From: Boesenbergia rotunda
Taxonomy: Eukaryota; Streptophyta; Magnoliopsida; Zingiberales; Zingiberaceae
Direction of reading: 5' to 3'
Length of the DNA: 64,000 bases
NCBI GenBank assembly: GCA_024364735.1
Contig: JAGFNQ010004745.1
Location: 1 to 64,000, forward strand
Shown: positions 1 to 9,719 of the stretch, in pieces
Numbering within the stretch: the first letter of the stretch is position 1
Layout: every line of letters starts with the position of its first letter
Notes under the pieces: model-generated
What the model saw: only the letters and a program-made list of their open reading frames with translations
What the model was told of the DNA's origin: nothing
Databases searched by the model: none
Position numbers and translations under genes: made by a program

Positions 1-1
1 C

Positions 2-859
2 ACCATGGTTCAAGGTATTCCCTTAACCATCACACCAACATTACTGAACCGATTTCTAGGACTACGACCCTCGCAGTCCATCTTCTGTTGTTATCCTCCT
101 AGGGAGCCTCCCTTTGATGCTCCCTATTCTCACATCACCTTAGATACATTACACTCATATTTCTTTAGGCAACCAGTGGCCAGACGATTCCAGTCAGTCG
201 ACTTAGAGGTCCAGGACTACGCCCTATATAGGGTCTTAGTCCGATGTATTCTTCCATTATCCACCAGGGACGTCACCACTATGCGACCATTCCATACCTT
301 TCTCCTGTACGCCCTGATTCACCAGCTAGATATTGATATAGGACTTCTTATGTTTCACACTATCCTACACGCATCCAGTGTGACCACGCAAGGGCGGGTA
401 CGCACACCCTACTGCCACATTATCACGTCCCTATTACATTACCATGGTAGGAACATTACCGAGGGAGAAATGGCCGATCTGACCGACTACGATGAAATAG
501 GCTATAGAAACTTCGCCCTAGCAGGTATAGAGGTGTCCGGTACCGGGGTCCTGTCCTGGAGACGTCGGAGAGCAGCTCATCAGATCGATTCGGACAAGGA
601 GGTCGAGTACGACGTCGCAGATATAGCAGCAGAAGCCCGAGCCCATATAGACGAGCCCGCTCCACCAACACTCTACGAGAGAGTGACCCGTATGGAGACA
701 CAGATACAGAGTCTCCGAGAGGAGGTCGAGGCCTCTCACATAGAGCAGATGGACGCTCGCCGAGCTGATAGAGAAGTAGCTGATGCACGATTCTTAGAGA
801 TGATGGCACGATTTGATTCTTGGCAACCGAGTCCATCTGATCGTGCCGGTTCGTCTTAG
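2..859 (+). CDS. 3' part of second ORF of family A element, putative plant transposon protein
   Basis: The frame is open from the window edge to the stop at 857-859, so the gene starts upstream of the window. The protein closely matches the fuller copy at 46713-47962, sharing PLTITPTLLNRFLGLR and GRVRTPYCHIITSLLHHHG-type blocks. Landmarks such as PPFDAPYSHITLDT and the RFLGL segment recall the family annotated in plant proteomes as putative plant transposon protein; its biochemical role is unknown. The last third is acidic and then helical (from about residue 225, ERVTRMETQIQSLREEVEA), a likely short coiled coil. It lies about 1.35 kb upstream of the polypurine tract and 3' LTR, so it is the last ORF of a retroelement. 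No frameshift is seen in the visible part. The family assignment is from memory of the motif pattern and is moderately sure. Confidence 0.7.
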   Translation, partial: TMVQGIPLTITPTLLNRFLGLRPSQSIFCCYPPREPPFDAPYSHITLDTLHSYFFRQPVARRFQSVDLEVQDYALYRVLVRCILPLSTRDVTTMRPFHTFLLYALIHQLDIDIGLLMFHTILHASSVTTQGRVRTPYCHIITSLLHYHGRNITEGEMADLTDYDEIGYRNFALAGIEVSGTGVLSWRRRRAAHQIDSDKEVEYDVADIAAEARAHIDEPAPPTLYERVTRMETQIQSLREEVEASHIEQMDARRADREVADARFLEMMARFDSWQPSPSDRAGSS

Positions 860-2197
860 ATTTACTCCGCATTGTACTCGTAACTATCTGACTGCCCCTA
901 CTCAGTAGGGTTGACTTATGTTTTGACTATTTAACTGTATTGACTTTCCTAGCCCTTAACTACTTAGTTTCATTCCATTAACAGTTAGGATTGTGCTCTG
1001 TAGAATAGATTAACTCAATTTTTTTCTGCTCTACTTAATTTCAAAAATCAGTTTTCGAAATAGAATTTTGAAAAACTGCTTTACTTAATTTCAAAATCAG
1101 TTTTCATGTTACTTAGTTTTATTGCAAAACTACCCCCTTCAAAAACTAGGATTTTTCGAAAATGGACTTAGCCTAGGCCCTAACCCTAGAACTACATGCA
1201 CCTAAAGACTTAGAAGCCAGCATCTCACAAGCACCCTAGGGTACTTTTGATTGATAACCTAGAAAGGGTTTAGATGCTTAGGCCTTTGCCTTAATTCAAG
1301 ATGCTTTAAGTCAGTGCATCTTTAGTAATTGGGGCACTAAATACAACTTATACAGCAATCAAGTTAAGTGTCAAGTTTAGAAAATCTAACTTGAACAGAA
1401 ACACTTAACTTGACTAACCCTAGCAAAAACTACTGTTTATAACAGCTAGTAAGTAGCTAAATGGGTTAGACAGGTCCCTACAGAGAAAATTGGTTGATTT
1501 AGTTAAGTCTAATTATGATCTGGTTCAGTACAGCAAAATCTTACTTATTTCCATTATCTCTGCTATATTTATTTGTTTTGATATATGGCAAAGGGGGAGA
1601 GATAGGAAAGGAGAGAGTAAAAAAAAAATGTTTCAAAATTTAATTTTCTTAACTCTATCCTTTATTCAAAAAGCATTCAAAAGTTTTTCTTTAGTTTTTG
1701 AAAAATACTTAAGCTTTGAAAATTTTGCTAAGTATTCAAGTCTTTCAAAAAATTTTTAAGATATCAAAATTTCTTTATTCAAAAGCTTAAACATTTTGAA
1801 GAAGTACTAAAGTTCTAAAAGTTTTCAAAATTCTGCCTAAAGTACTCGAGTTTCAAATTTTCTTAAAAGCTTTTGAAAATATTGCTAAGTACTCTAGCTG
1901 CAAGATTGTTACTCAAGCTTTCAAAAACTTTCCTAAAGTACTCTAGCTTTTCAAAAGGTGCTTACTTAAGCTTGTCAAAATTTTCTTTACTCTAAAGCTT
2001 AAGTTTTTCAAAACTGTATTAAAACTGAAATTCTTACTTAAGCTAACATTTTCAAAAAGGTTTTTCAAGTACAAATAAGTTTTTAAACCCCACGAATTTT
2101 TAAAAAATCTAAGGGGAGATTCCTTCCAGGGGGAGGGAACAAAACTTTTTCCATGTTTTGCTTAAACTTAACTTTTTGAACTAGGGTTGCCATAAAT
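860..2197 (+). other. 3' non-coding internal region of family A element
   Basis: AT-rich stretch without a credible ORF between the second ORF and the polypurine tract. It is closely similar to 47963-49520. From about 1650 it becomes a run of short T/A-rich phrases built on AAGTACT and CTTAAG. A stem-loop with arms AGCATCT and AGATGCT lies at 1219-1278 and recurs at 48336-48395. A secondary AAAGGGGGAGAG run at 1590-1601 looks like an extra polypurine tract. Confidence 0.6.
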
Positions 2198-2212
2198 CAA
2201 AAAGGGGGAGAT
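2198..2212 (+). promoter_or_regulatory. Polypurine tract of family A element
   Basis: CAAAAAGGGGGAGAT sits directly before the LTR start TGTTGG. The same tract precedes the LTRs at 49535 and 55074. Polypurine tracts prime plus-strand DNA synthesis in LTR retrotransposons. Confidence 0.8.
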
Positions 2213-3145
2213 TGTTGGTGCAGAATGCACCCAAGCACTAGTAGAATTTCCGACATTTACTTCGTATATTCACCGAAGTCATAGATAGATAATTACCGAA
2301 GTAGACGCACGTGAAGTAAAAAAGGGATTATTTTACTTCGCCATATAACCGAAGTCATATCCATGAAATTAGCGAAGTCTTTTACCGGTTCAAAGAGGCA
2401 ATCCGGTTCAGATTTAGACCGATGCCGAAGTAAAAACTTGTCTTTTACTTCGTTGGTTTTGTAAAGTGCCGAAGTAATCGATGATATAAAACTTTACAAT
2501 TTAAATTAATTGTCGAAGTAAAAAAATATTTGTTGCTTTAGTAGTTTTGTAATGCGATGAAGTAATAGATGATATATAACTTCACAGTTTACATTAATTA
2601 TCGAAGCAAATATATTTTATAACTTCGCCAGTATTTATATTTATCGAAGTATATAATATTATGTTACTTCATCATATACGTTTATTGGCACAGTAATCGA
2701 TTTCAAAGACTTCATTATTTTATATGATACAGAGGCAATAGATTTGTAACAACTTCACAATTATTAAATTGTGATGAAGTAAATATATTTTTTAACTTCA
2801 TCACAATTCAAATGGATGAAGTATTTTATTTTTGATTACTTCACCATTAAATTTTATTATCGAAGTAAATAATCATATTTTATTACAATATAATTTTAGT
2901 TTAATGAAGTAAATGTCAATTACCACCGCACTAATTTAATAAAAGAGTGAAGTAAAAATTATTTTTACTTCATTAAAATTAAACAATTATCCATTCAAAA
3001 TGATAAATATATATCAACGAATCCATCAATGCACAAGTATCTTCTCCACAAATCCACAAGTATATATAACCAAAATATATATCCACAAGTATATCCAAAA
3101 TCCATAATGAAAGATCAAAATATGTATCCTAAGTACACCACCAAT

Positions 3146-3437
3146 TTAGACACCTACATATGAGTAGACAAATTCACTCCATTCACTTCTAACATCATCA
3201 TATTCGGATTGTTGATAATATTCATCCTTGATTATTCCTGCAAACTTTTAACCAAAAATACAAAATACATTAGATTCATCCAACTGTAATAGTTTATCTC
3301 AATTATAAACCAAAGCATATAATACAAAAAAATATTACCATCCTCTCCAACTGTGGATTTTCACATTCTACTATCTCTTTCATGTACCTCATCACACAAT
3401 ATCCACATTCAATTGAACTACTTTGTTTTAGATTACC
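3146..3437 (-). pseudogene. 3' end of Ulp1-type cysteine protease gene carried by CACTA element
   Basis: Two exons are recognisable on the minus strand. The first (3437-3339) reads IECGYCVMRYMKEIVE, which fits the C48/Ulp1 protease motif ECGYYVMRYMKEI with the catalytic cysteine kept. After an intron with GT..AG ends, the second exon (3237-3146) ends SEWSEFVYSYVGV and a stop, as such transposon-borne proteases do. Ulp1-like domains are common in the second gene of plant CACTA elements. The upstream part with the catalytic His and Asp is not recognisable, so this is a remnant, not a working gene. Confidence 0.75.
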
Positions 3438-3480
3438 CTATAATGAAATATAAAAGGTAAAGTAATGGTCACAATTTTAA

Positions 3481-3529
3481 GAACTTGTAAGTTCTTCATT
3501 TTAATATGGTAAGAACTTGTGCACAAATC
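3481..3529. repeat. Left copy of 49-bp direct repeat inside CACTA element
   Basis: Begins GAACTTGTAAGTTCTTC and matches 6311-6359 with one difference. The two copies bracket the segment that holds both captured gene fragments. Confidence 0.85.
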
Positions 3530-4732
3530 AATAAATGGTAAAGTAATGGTCACAATATCCAAACATGAAAGCATATGTGATAGTCATCTAGAATAATAAC
3601 AAAAATTGTTTAAGATAATGATAGTAAACTATAGCAAAAAATATAACATAATTGTGCAAAAAATAGTAACATACCTCAGCTAGAAGTCCAACAACAACAA
3701 CAGAAATGCAGGGTACTCTTCGAAAAGTTGAAATATAACACGAATGACATTAAAGACCTGGAGATCTTTTAACTACAACCGGCAAAGTGAAGAAGCACAT
3801 AAAATCTCATAAGGCATAAATATAATCAAGGGCGACCGAAATTCTTAGAAAATTACAATCAATTACCAAACCTGAATAGGAAGTGAAGCAACAAGTGCTT
3901 CAACTACAAGAATTATGCTTAAGTCTCCACCCCACCGGAAATCTCTAAGTGAATACAATTAAAGATGTTCCTGCATTCTACAATTATGTCAAAAGTCATT
4001 AACTAACACAAATTACATATAAACATATGTCTCCATTTTGAGACATAAGTCGTATAAGTGCTCGATCACATATAAACATGTCTTATAATAACAAAACACA
4101 AATAGTCTGAAACAAAACAAGCAACCAGCTGAGTTCTTTTGTAAACACTTACAGCAAGTTTGGTTCTGAACTCTTCCTGGAAAGCACAGATCTATTTTCA
4201 GTGAAGCTGCATTAGTGAAAGATAATAAACGAAAGAAGAGACCGGTTTATCAGGTTCTCAGGGAATCTGATCATATTAATATTCATTAGGTTCTCATGAC
4301 AAGACTAAAAATATAATTGTTGTAACATTGGTTCTTTTAGACATGACATAACCAGACAAGTCCAAGAGCAACTAGGTTATTGTAAGGGTGCATGTAGAGA
4401 TATAACAAGGTCAAAAGTGTTGTACCAGCTCCTGGTTAAATGTGGACTGGGATCAAACACATTATGGGGATGGATCAATTGGATCTGCTCAGCTGGTACA
4501 AGACATGAAACTATTTTCGTAAAGCTAAATCAGAGTTAGAAGTTAGAACAGAATTTTAGCCAGCGGTCTCACGTTTCACTATGAAACAACAAATTAGCCA
4601 AATCAAATTTCACTAACTGATGCTACAAACTGATGGCTAAAGAAGCCAACCTTTGCTGGCAGCCAAATCCCCTTCGATCAAGTGAATGATGAAAGTCCCT
4701 TGCCTGCAAGGATCCATAAGTATCCAGAAAGG
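3530..4732. other. Unassigned interior of CACTA element
   Basis: No protein family is recognised on either strand. It lies between the Ulp1 remnant and the captured phosphatase fragment. The part near 4730 may be the captured 3' untranslated region of that gene, which is inference from position only. Confidence 0.4.
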
Positions 4733-5576
4733 TCACAATTCATTTTTCCGATTCTCATTGAGTGGTTTGGTTGTTTTTCTACCTAATAAGTTTGACAACT
4801 TGCACATGAATGAACAAGGCTTTTGTGGCTGGGACTCCGATTCCAGCAACTTCATCTTAATGGTGCAAACAGAATTGAAATCATGCACCAGATGAGGATT
4901 GACAATTTTTTCCTGCACATATGTTATCGACATGATAAAAAAAATAAACAAGAGGGTATTGGAGCATAATTTCAACAACATAAAAGAACAAACGAAGGAT
5001 GCTTGCAGCGAGAGATTGTAGAAAATAATCTTTAAGTCATACCTTGAAATCCTTAAACTGACAAAAATCTTTCTGGCCACAACCCTGTGAGGCAAATGTG
5101 TCACTGTATATGATGTTTATTTGTTTTTTTTGGTTATGAAGGAAAGGATTAAGGTATTTCTCACAGGCAAAGGAACAACAATTTCATTGCGGAAGACTCG
5201 CACAAAGTACTCAACCCTTTGGTCTCCAGAGGACACTATATTCTTAGAAGTATTGCCTGAACACTTGTACAAGGCCAACATATTGTTCCCAGCAAAAGGT
5301 GCTATCATACTGCCCTTCCAAGTTCTTATGTTGGGTGGCAATGGAGGAAGGCTTAATGGTTGCTCCCTCTGAATTTGCTTAAACTCTGGAAAATGGACAA
5401 TATGCATTACTTTTGTATGCGAGGATGGAGATTTACATAAATTTAAAAAGTAAAATTAGATATAAAAACTTCACCAGATTCTTCAAGAAATAGTCCAAGC
5501 AATCATGTGAAAGGAACAACTGTTTCTGCATGTGCAAAGCGTAGTCTTGCCTTCTCAGGAGACCCAGAAGCCATTT
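4733..5576 (-). pseudogene. Captured 3' fragment of histidine acid phosphatase (MINPP-like) gene
   Basis: Four minus-strand exons with consensus splice sites can be traced: 5576-5475, 5385-5165, 5084-5043 and 4912-4733. They read in order ARLRFAHAETVVPF, then FKQIQREQPLSLPPLPP and APFAGNNMLALYKC, then GCGQKDFCQFKDFK, then EKIVNPHLVHDFNSVC to a stop. This order and the HAET motif match the C-terminal part of plant multiple inositol polyphosphate phosphatases, histidine acid phosphatases that release phosphate from inositol phosphates. The first exon has an in-frame TGA just after VVPFT, and the catalytic RHG motif of the N-terminal half is absent. The introns show it was captured as genomic DNA inside the CACTA element, not as cDNA. 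Confidence 0.85.
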
Positions 5577-5972
5577 CTGGAAATCAATTAAAAGATAAAC
5601 TAGTTTGTTAAATGTTGAAAAAATGTCTACGTTATCATGTAAAACAGCATAGCAGGTGGCATCATGGAATCACAAAAATAGAATTCAACATCTCAAAAGA
5701 TGAGCCTAGTGGAAGAACCACAGTGGATGTGAAGCAAATATATGTCATGAACAAAAAGAAGACTTCAAAGATTCAGGGACTTCAACATAAGTTCATAGCT
5801 GAGCATGAAAAGGAAGCAACATTTCTTTTGCTCACTTCAAAAAAAAAAGAATAGGGTGCCTCCTGCCATTTCATGACAAGTTTTTATTCTGTCAAATCCC
5901 TTCTTAAATGCATAAAGATTTCGAGAAATTTATATGGCTCTGAAAAGTCATTATGCTAAATAACCTTTTTTG
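5577..5972. other. Unassigned segment between two captured gene fragments
   Basis: An 80-residue plus-strand frame exists at 5612-5854 (KIEFNISKDEPSG), but nothing supports it as a gene. It may be intron or intergenic DNA from either captured locus. Confidence 0.35.
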
Positions 5973-6306
5973 ACAAGTAATGACTTCAGTAACCGAAAGA
6001 CCAACAAACGCCCAGGCATACTGAGTAGCAAGATTTCCAAGACTAAGAACAATTCCACCTGCCATCGCAAACACGATCGAAGGCTAGTTGTCCTGTAAAA
6101 AGGAAGGAAGAAGAACTGAATCAGCTTGTATCAGTCAAAATACAGGTAGATTCCTTAATCCAACCTGCGTCAGTTGGGTGAAGAAATTGAGCATGTTGGG
6201 TTTGCTTTCTCCAATCTGCCCAAAGGTCAATGCGATGAACACAGCCGCCAGGAGATTGGTGATGGAATAATCGAGGTAAGTGTACTGCGGCAGGGGGCCT
6301 CTTCAT
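5973..6306 (-). pseudogene. Captured fragment of ureide permease (UPS-type) gene
   Basis: Two minus-strand exons separated by a short intron with GT..AG ends: 6306-6165 reads YLDYSITNLLAAVFIALTFG, and 6092-5973 reads FAMAGGIVLSLGNLATQYAW followed by AFVGLSVTEVIT. These are conserved membrane segments of plant ureide permeases, plasma-membrane carriers of allantoin, uracil and related compounds. An in-frame TAG stands three codons into the second exon, at the place of a conserved tryptophan. The fragment ends abruptly after EVIT and lacks most of the protein, so it is a non-functional transduplicate. It lies in the same CACTA element and orientation as the phosphatase fragment. Confidence 0.88.
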
Positions 6307-6310
6307 TCCA

Positions 6311-6359
6311 GAACTTGTAAGTTCTTCATTTTAATATGGTAAGAACTTGTGCGCAAATC
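6311..6359. repeat. Right copy of 49-bp direct repeat inside CACTA element
   Basis: Matches 3481-3529 with one difference (CACAAATC versus CGCAAATC near the end). It starts 5 bp after the 5' end of the ureide permease fragment. Confidence 0.85.
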
Positions 6360-7414
6360 TAGCCAACTGTAAGTATATGCAATTTGGGAATTAACCTTAC
6401 ATTTAATAACAAAAATCTTTTACGATTCCTTTTTGTAGCATATGCAATTCAATAAATATTTTTTTTCTCAAGATTTAAGAAACAAGTGCCATACGATTTC
6501 AAAATTTCTTCCTTGAAATTCTGATAGTGAATTTAACATATGAGCTCGAGGTAAAAAAAGAACTCAATCGTCTGTATAAACAAGAAGAATATGGAGCCAA
6601 CTTGACTAAAGAAGCTGTAAAAAAAGAAAACCAACATGAGGCACAATCGTCGGTACCAATATGGAGCAGAGAAAGATATGGAGCCAGATTTTACCGTCCA
6701 GCAAGCAAAACCCTAGCAGAGCAGAGATGGGAATCGCCGGAAGCAACCAAGGTCGCCGAAGCAGAGCAGAGCAGAGAAGAGCAGGGCAGAGAAACTTAGG
6801 TCGCCTATCGCTTAGAGATAGAGAACCTTAGGTCGCCGATCGCTTGGAGATGGAGAACCTTAGGTCGCCGATCGCTTGGAGATGGAGAAACTTAGGTCGC
6901 CGATCGCTTGGAGATGGAGTGACGCGCGCGGCAGAAAATTAGGTCGAAGCGGGAGAAGCAAAAGCGAAGCGATCGGCGCGGCTGATAGAATTTAGGTTAA
7001 GTTCGCGCGGTGGGAAGAAAATATTACGGGATTAATTAGCCATGCGGAGCGGGAGAAATTTAGCGCCAAGCGAAATAGGGGATTAGCTTAGGAGCGAGAG
7101 AAAATTAGGAATATTAACTGCGGAGCGAGAGAAAAATCGGTTCAGATTTTATTTTATTTAATCGGTTCAATTTTATTACTTCGCCAATTAAAATTATAAA
7201 TTTTATTGTAAACTGTATTACTTCATTAAATACTAATTGCGAAGTAATAATTATTAAAATTTTTAGAAAAAGTCTATTTTTTTTATTCTATGAAGTCTAA
7301 AACTATATTTACTACGTCAATTTTATTATCGAAGTTTATTAAAATATATTACTTCATCATTAAATATCGCCGAAGTAATTATCGCCGAAGTAAATACCGA
7401 AAATTCTACTAGTG
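6360..7414. repeat. Right subterminal region of CACTA element with 32-bp tandem repeat
   Basis: At 6795-6922 the phrase CTTAGGTCGCCGATCGCTTG recurs four times with a 32-bp period. From 7180 to the end come inverted and direct copies of ACTTCG and CGAAGTAA. A weak frame at 6527-6799 is not convincing as a gene. Confidence 0.7.
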
Positions 7415-7504
7415 AAGTCAAACCTGTGTTTTGATAATGGCAACATAGGTCAAAAGTTAAGTCATATTTGTTTTCTAACAAGTTAATCTAGTGTGCAGGA
7501 AAAG

Positions 7505-7703
7505 CCCTAGCGAAGGACTACTAGGTACTGGCGAAGGAATGCCAGGGAAGTAAGCCCTAGCAAAGGACCGCTAGGCACTGGCGAAGGAAAGCCAGAGTCA
7601 AAAGCCCTAGCGAAGGACTGCTAGGCACCGGGCGAAGGACAACTCGGCATCCAAGACCTGACAAAGGACCGTCAGGCAAAAGTCCAACCAAAGGAGCGGT
7701 TGG
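7505..7703. promoter_or_regulatory. Array of short hairpins in family A LTR
   Basis: Eight consecutive inverted repeats with different arms but a shared purine loop (AAGGA). Examples: CCTAGC/GCTAGG, CTGGC/GCCAG, CCTGAC/GTCAGG, CCAACC/GGTTGG. Equivalent arrays lie at 49645-49896 and 55185-55436, and on the minus strand at 9350-9605 and 21010-21265. Palindrome clusters are known in Sirevirus-type Copia LTRs; this is probably the local version. Confidence 0.8.
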
Positions 7704-7935
7704 CATCAGGTAAATTCTCCCGAGAGGAGTAGGTGAGGACGCGTTCCCCGTTGAGGGAACAGTAGGTGTCGGTTCGACCTAGGGGTCCATTTTGGAGACC
7801 AAAGTCAGAACCAAGACAGCTAAGGCTGTATAAATTAATGCTTTATTTTGTTTTCGGACTAACCCTGGATGCAGGACCAAAGGAACGTGTTTCTGCAGCT
7901 TAGAGAGCCTCAAAGGAGTGAGGCAGCAGCTGAGT

Positions 7936-8300
7936 AGGGCGCCCTGAGTGTCTAGGGCGCCTCCAAGGTGTACAAGAAACAAGTAAAGCAAAAAGGAGTT
8001 CGGCTAACTACTGGCCGAGGCGCCCTCTGCATCCAGGGCGCCCTCAGCAGCCAGGGCGCCCTGAGCGCCCAGGGCGCCCTCAGGTGCCAAGGCGCTTCGC
8101 GCCTATGCCAGCGAGGCCAAACAATTTTATCTAGTCGAGAAGACCGCGTCAACCAGGGCGCCCTCAGCGACCAGGGCGCCCCAGAGGTCAAACCTCATCC
8201 CTATTCAGGTGGGATAAAGCTTGACCGAGCGAAGTGCGGATCGGATGACACTTGGCATGGCGCCCCCGATGTCCAGGGCGCCCTAGGTGCTATAAATAGC
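7936..8300 (+). promoter_or_regulatory. GGCGCC palindrome cluster and TATA box of family A LTR promoter
   Basis: Many copies of AGGGCGCCCT or close variants lead up to TATAAATA at 8291-8298. The TATA box itself lies in the inverted repeat GGTGCTATAAATAGCACC. The same order is found in every LTR of families A, B and D here, so this is the likely core promoter. Confidence 0.65.
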
Positions 8301-8700
8301 ACCCCTCGACCCCAAGCTTCAACACAACTTTGAATCCAACGCTTCCACGCTCTTTTGTGCTCACGCCTTGCTCCGGAAACTCTCCAACTCGAGTCGACGA
8401 CGTCCCGCTGCTCTGAAGAAGTTGATCTACTCCGGACGTCGGTAAAGAAGAGCATTCTTTGTATTTACTGTACTTATCTTTGTAATTAAATTGTGTAAAT
8501 CTTTTTGCGCCTATATAGAATTGCCCAAAGTAAACGGTCAACGACCGTGGGCCTTGGAGTAGGAGTCGACACAGGCTCCGAACCAAGTAAATCGACTGTG
8601 TCTCTGTCTTATTTTTTAAATTCCGCTGCGTACCTACTCTTACTCAAATCCCAAAGTTTTTCGATATTCACCCCCCTCTATCGGTGTTCTCGATCCAACA

Positions 8701-9705
8701 CGTAGATGCATTGAATCAAGTGTTGCTCTGAAAGCCTTGGCGTTGGGTGCTTTTTATAGCACCTCGGGGGGCCCTGGACGTCGGGGGCGCCCCCCCACAT
8801 GTCACGCGATCCGAGCTTCGCTCGGACAACCTCTATCCCACTCGAATAGGGATGAGGTTTGACACTGGGGGCGCCCTGGACGCTGGGGGCGCCCTGTTTG
8901 ACTCCTTCGGCGCGGGCTTCTCGGCTGGATAAGGGTGATCGGCTTCGCTGGCGCAGGCGCGGGGCGCCCTGGGCACTGGGGGCGCCCTGGGTACTGGGGG
9001 CGCCCTGGGTACTGGGGGCACCCCGGCCAGTAAGCAGCTTGAGCTTTTGTTGCTTTGCTTGTTTTGTGTTGCCCTTGGGGGCGCCTGGGACACTGAGGGC
9101 GCCCTGCTCAGTTACTTGCCTCTCTCCTTTGGGCATTCTGAGCTGCAGACACACGTTTCTTCGGTCCTGCATCTATGGTTAGTCCAAAACAATATAAAGC
9201 ATTAGAGTATTATGTTTATACAGCCTTAGCTGTCTTGGTTCTGACTTTGGGTCTCCAAAATGGAGCCCTAGGTCGAACCGACGCCTACTGTTCCCTCGAC
9301 GGGGAACGCGTCCTCACCTACTCCTCTCGAGAGAATGTACCTGATGCCAACCATTCCTCTGGTTGGACTTTTGCCTCGCGGTCCTTCGCCAGGTCTTGGA
9401 TACCGAGCTGTCCTTCGCCCGGTGCCTAGCATTCCTTCGCTAGGGCTTCGGTACCCTGGCATTCCTTCGCCAGTGCCTAGCAGTCCTTCGCTAGGGTTTT
9501 GTGACCTGGCATTCCTTTGCCAGTGCCTAGCAGTCCTTTGCTAGGACTTTTTACCTTGGCATTCCTTCGCCAGTGCCTAGCAGTCCTTCGCTAGGACTTT
9601 TTACCCTGCGCACTAGAGTAGTATGTTAGATAACAAGTAAGACTTAACTTTGAACCCTTTGCCAATATCAAAATAAGGTTCGACATGGTGCTTCCTACAC
9701 CAACA
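8701..9705 (-). repeat. Truncated 3' LTR of family D element
   Basis: Matches 20364-21367 almost base for base. About 360 bp at the LTR 3' end are missing here; the break coincides with the end of the family A LTR at 8700, as expected if family A inserted within this LTR. It has the minus-strand hairpin array (9350-9605), GGCGCC palindromes (8770-9105) and a TATA box near 8751-8759. Confidence 0.85.
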
Positions 9706-9719
9706 ATCTCCCCCTTTTT
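9706..9719 (-). promoter_or_regulatory. Polypurine tract of family D element
   Basis: ATCTCCCCCTTTTT on the plus strand is the reverse complement of the AAAAAGGGGGAGAT tract, directly next to the LTR end CCAACA at 9705. Confidence 0.8.

Larger units (their letters stand above)
2236..7414 (-). mobile_element. Non-autonomous CACTA (En/Spm-type) DNA transposon
   Basis: Terminal inverted repeats CACTAGTAGAATTT at the left and AAATTCTACTAGTG at the right end the element, flanked by the 3-bp duplication AAG (2233-2235 and 7415-7417), as expected for CACTA elements. Both ends are filled with ACTTCG/CGAAGT copies in either orientation (about 2255-2960 and 7180-7410), the usual subterminal repeats to which CACTA transposase binds. 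No transposase ORF is visible. Inside lie a remnant of a Ulp1-type protease gene and fragments of two plant genes, all reading on the minus strand, which sets the orientation given here. The rest of the interior is AT-rich and unassigned. It inserted into an LTR, so it is younger than the family A element. Confidence 0.93.
2213..8700 (+). mobile_element. 3' LTR of family A element, split by a CACTA insertion
   Basis: The LTR begins TGTTGGTGCAGAATGCACCC at 2213 and ends GATCCAACA at 8700. It is interrupted after base 2235 and resumes at 7415-7418, so about 1.3 kb is true LTR. The boundaries follow from the uninterrupted copies at 49535-50880 and 55074-56418. Next to the end, at 8701, starts truncated LTR sequence of family D in inverse orientation. 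If A1 inserted there, CGTAG at 8701-8705 would be one copy of its target site duplication; the other lies outside the window. Confidence 0.8.

Noticed and set aside
5612..5854. 80-residue frame between captured gene fragments
   Set aside because: No family recognised and opposite in strand to all captured exons; probably chance.
7968..8333. Collagen-like Gly/Ala/Pro repeat protein (QGALSAQGALRCQGA), and similar frames at 8678-9172 and 20209-20835
   Set aside because: The repeats are translations of GGCGCC palindromes in LTR promoters. They occur in several frames and both strands of each cluster and have no start context.
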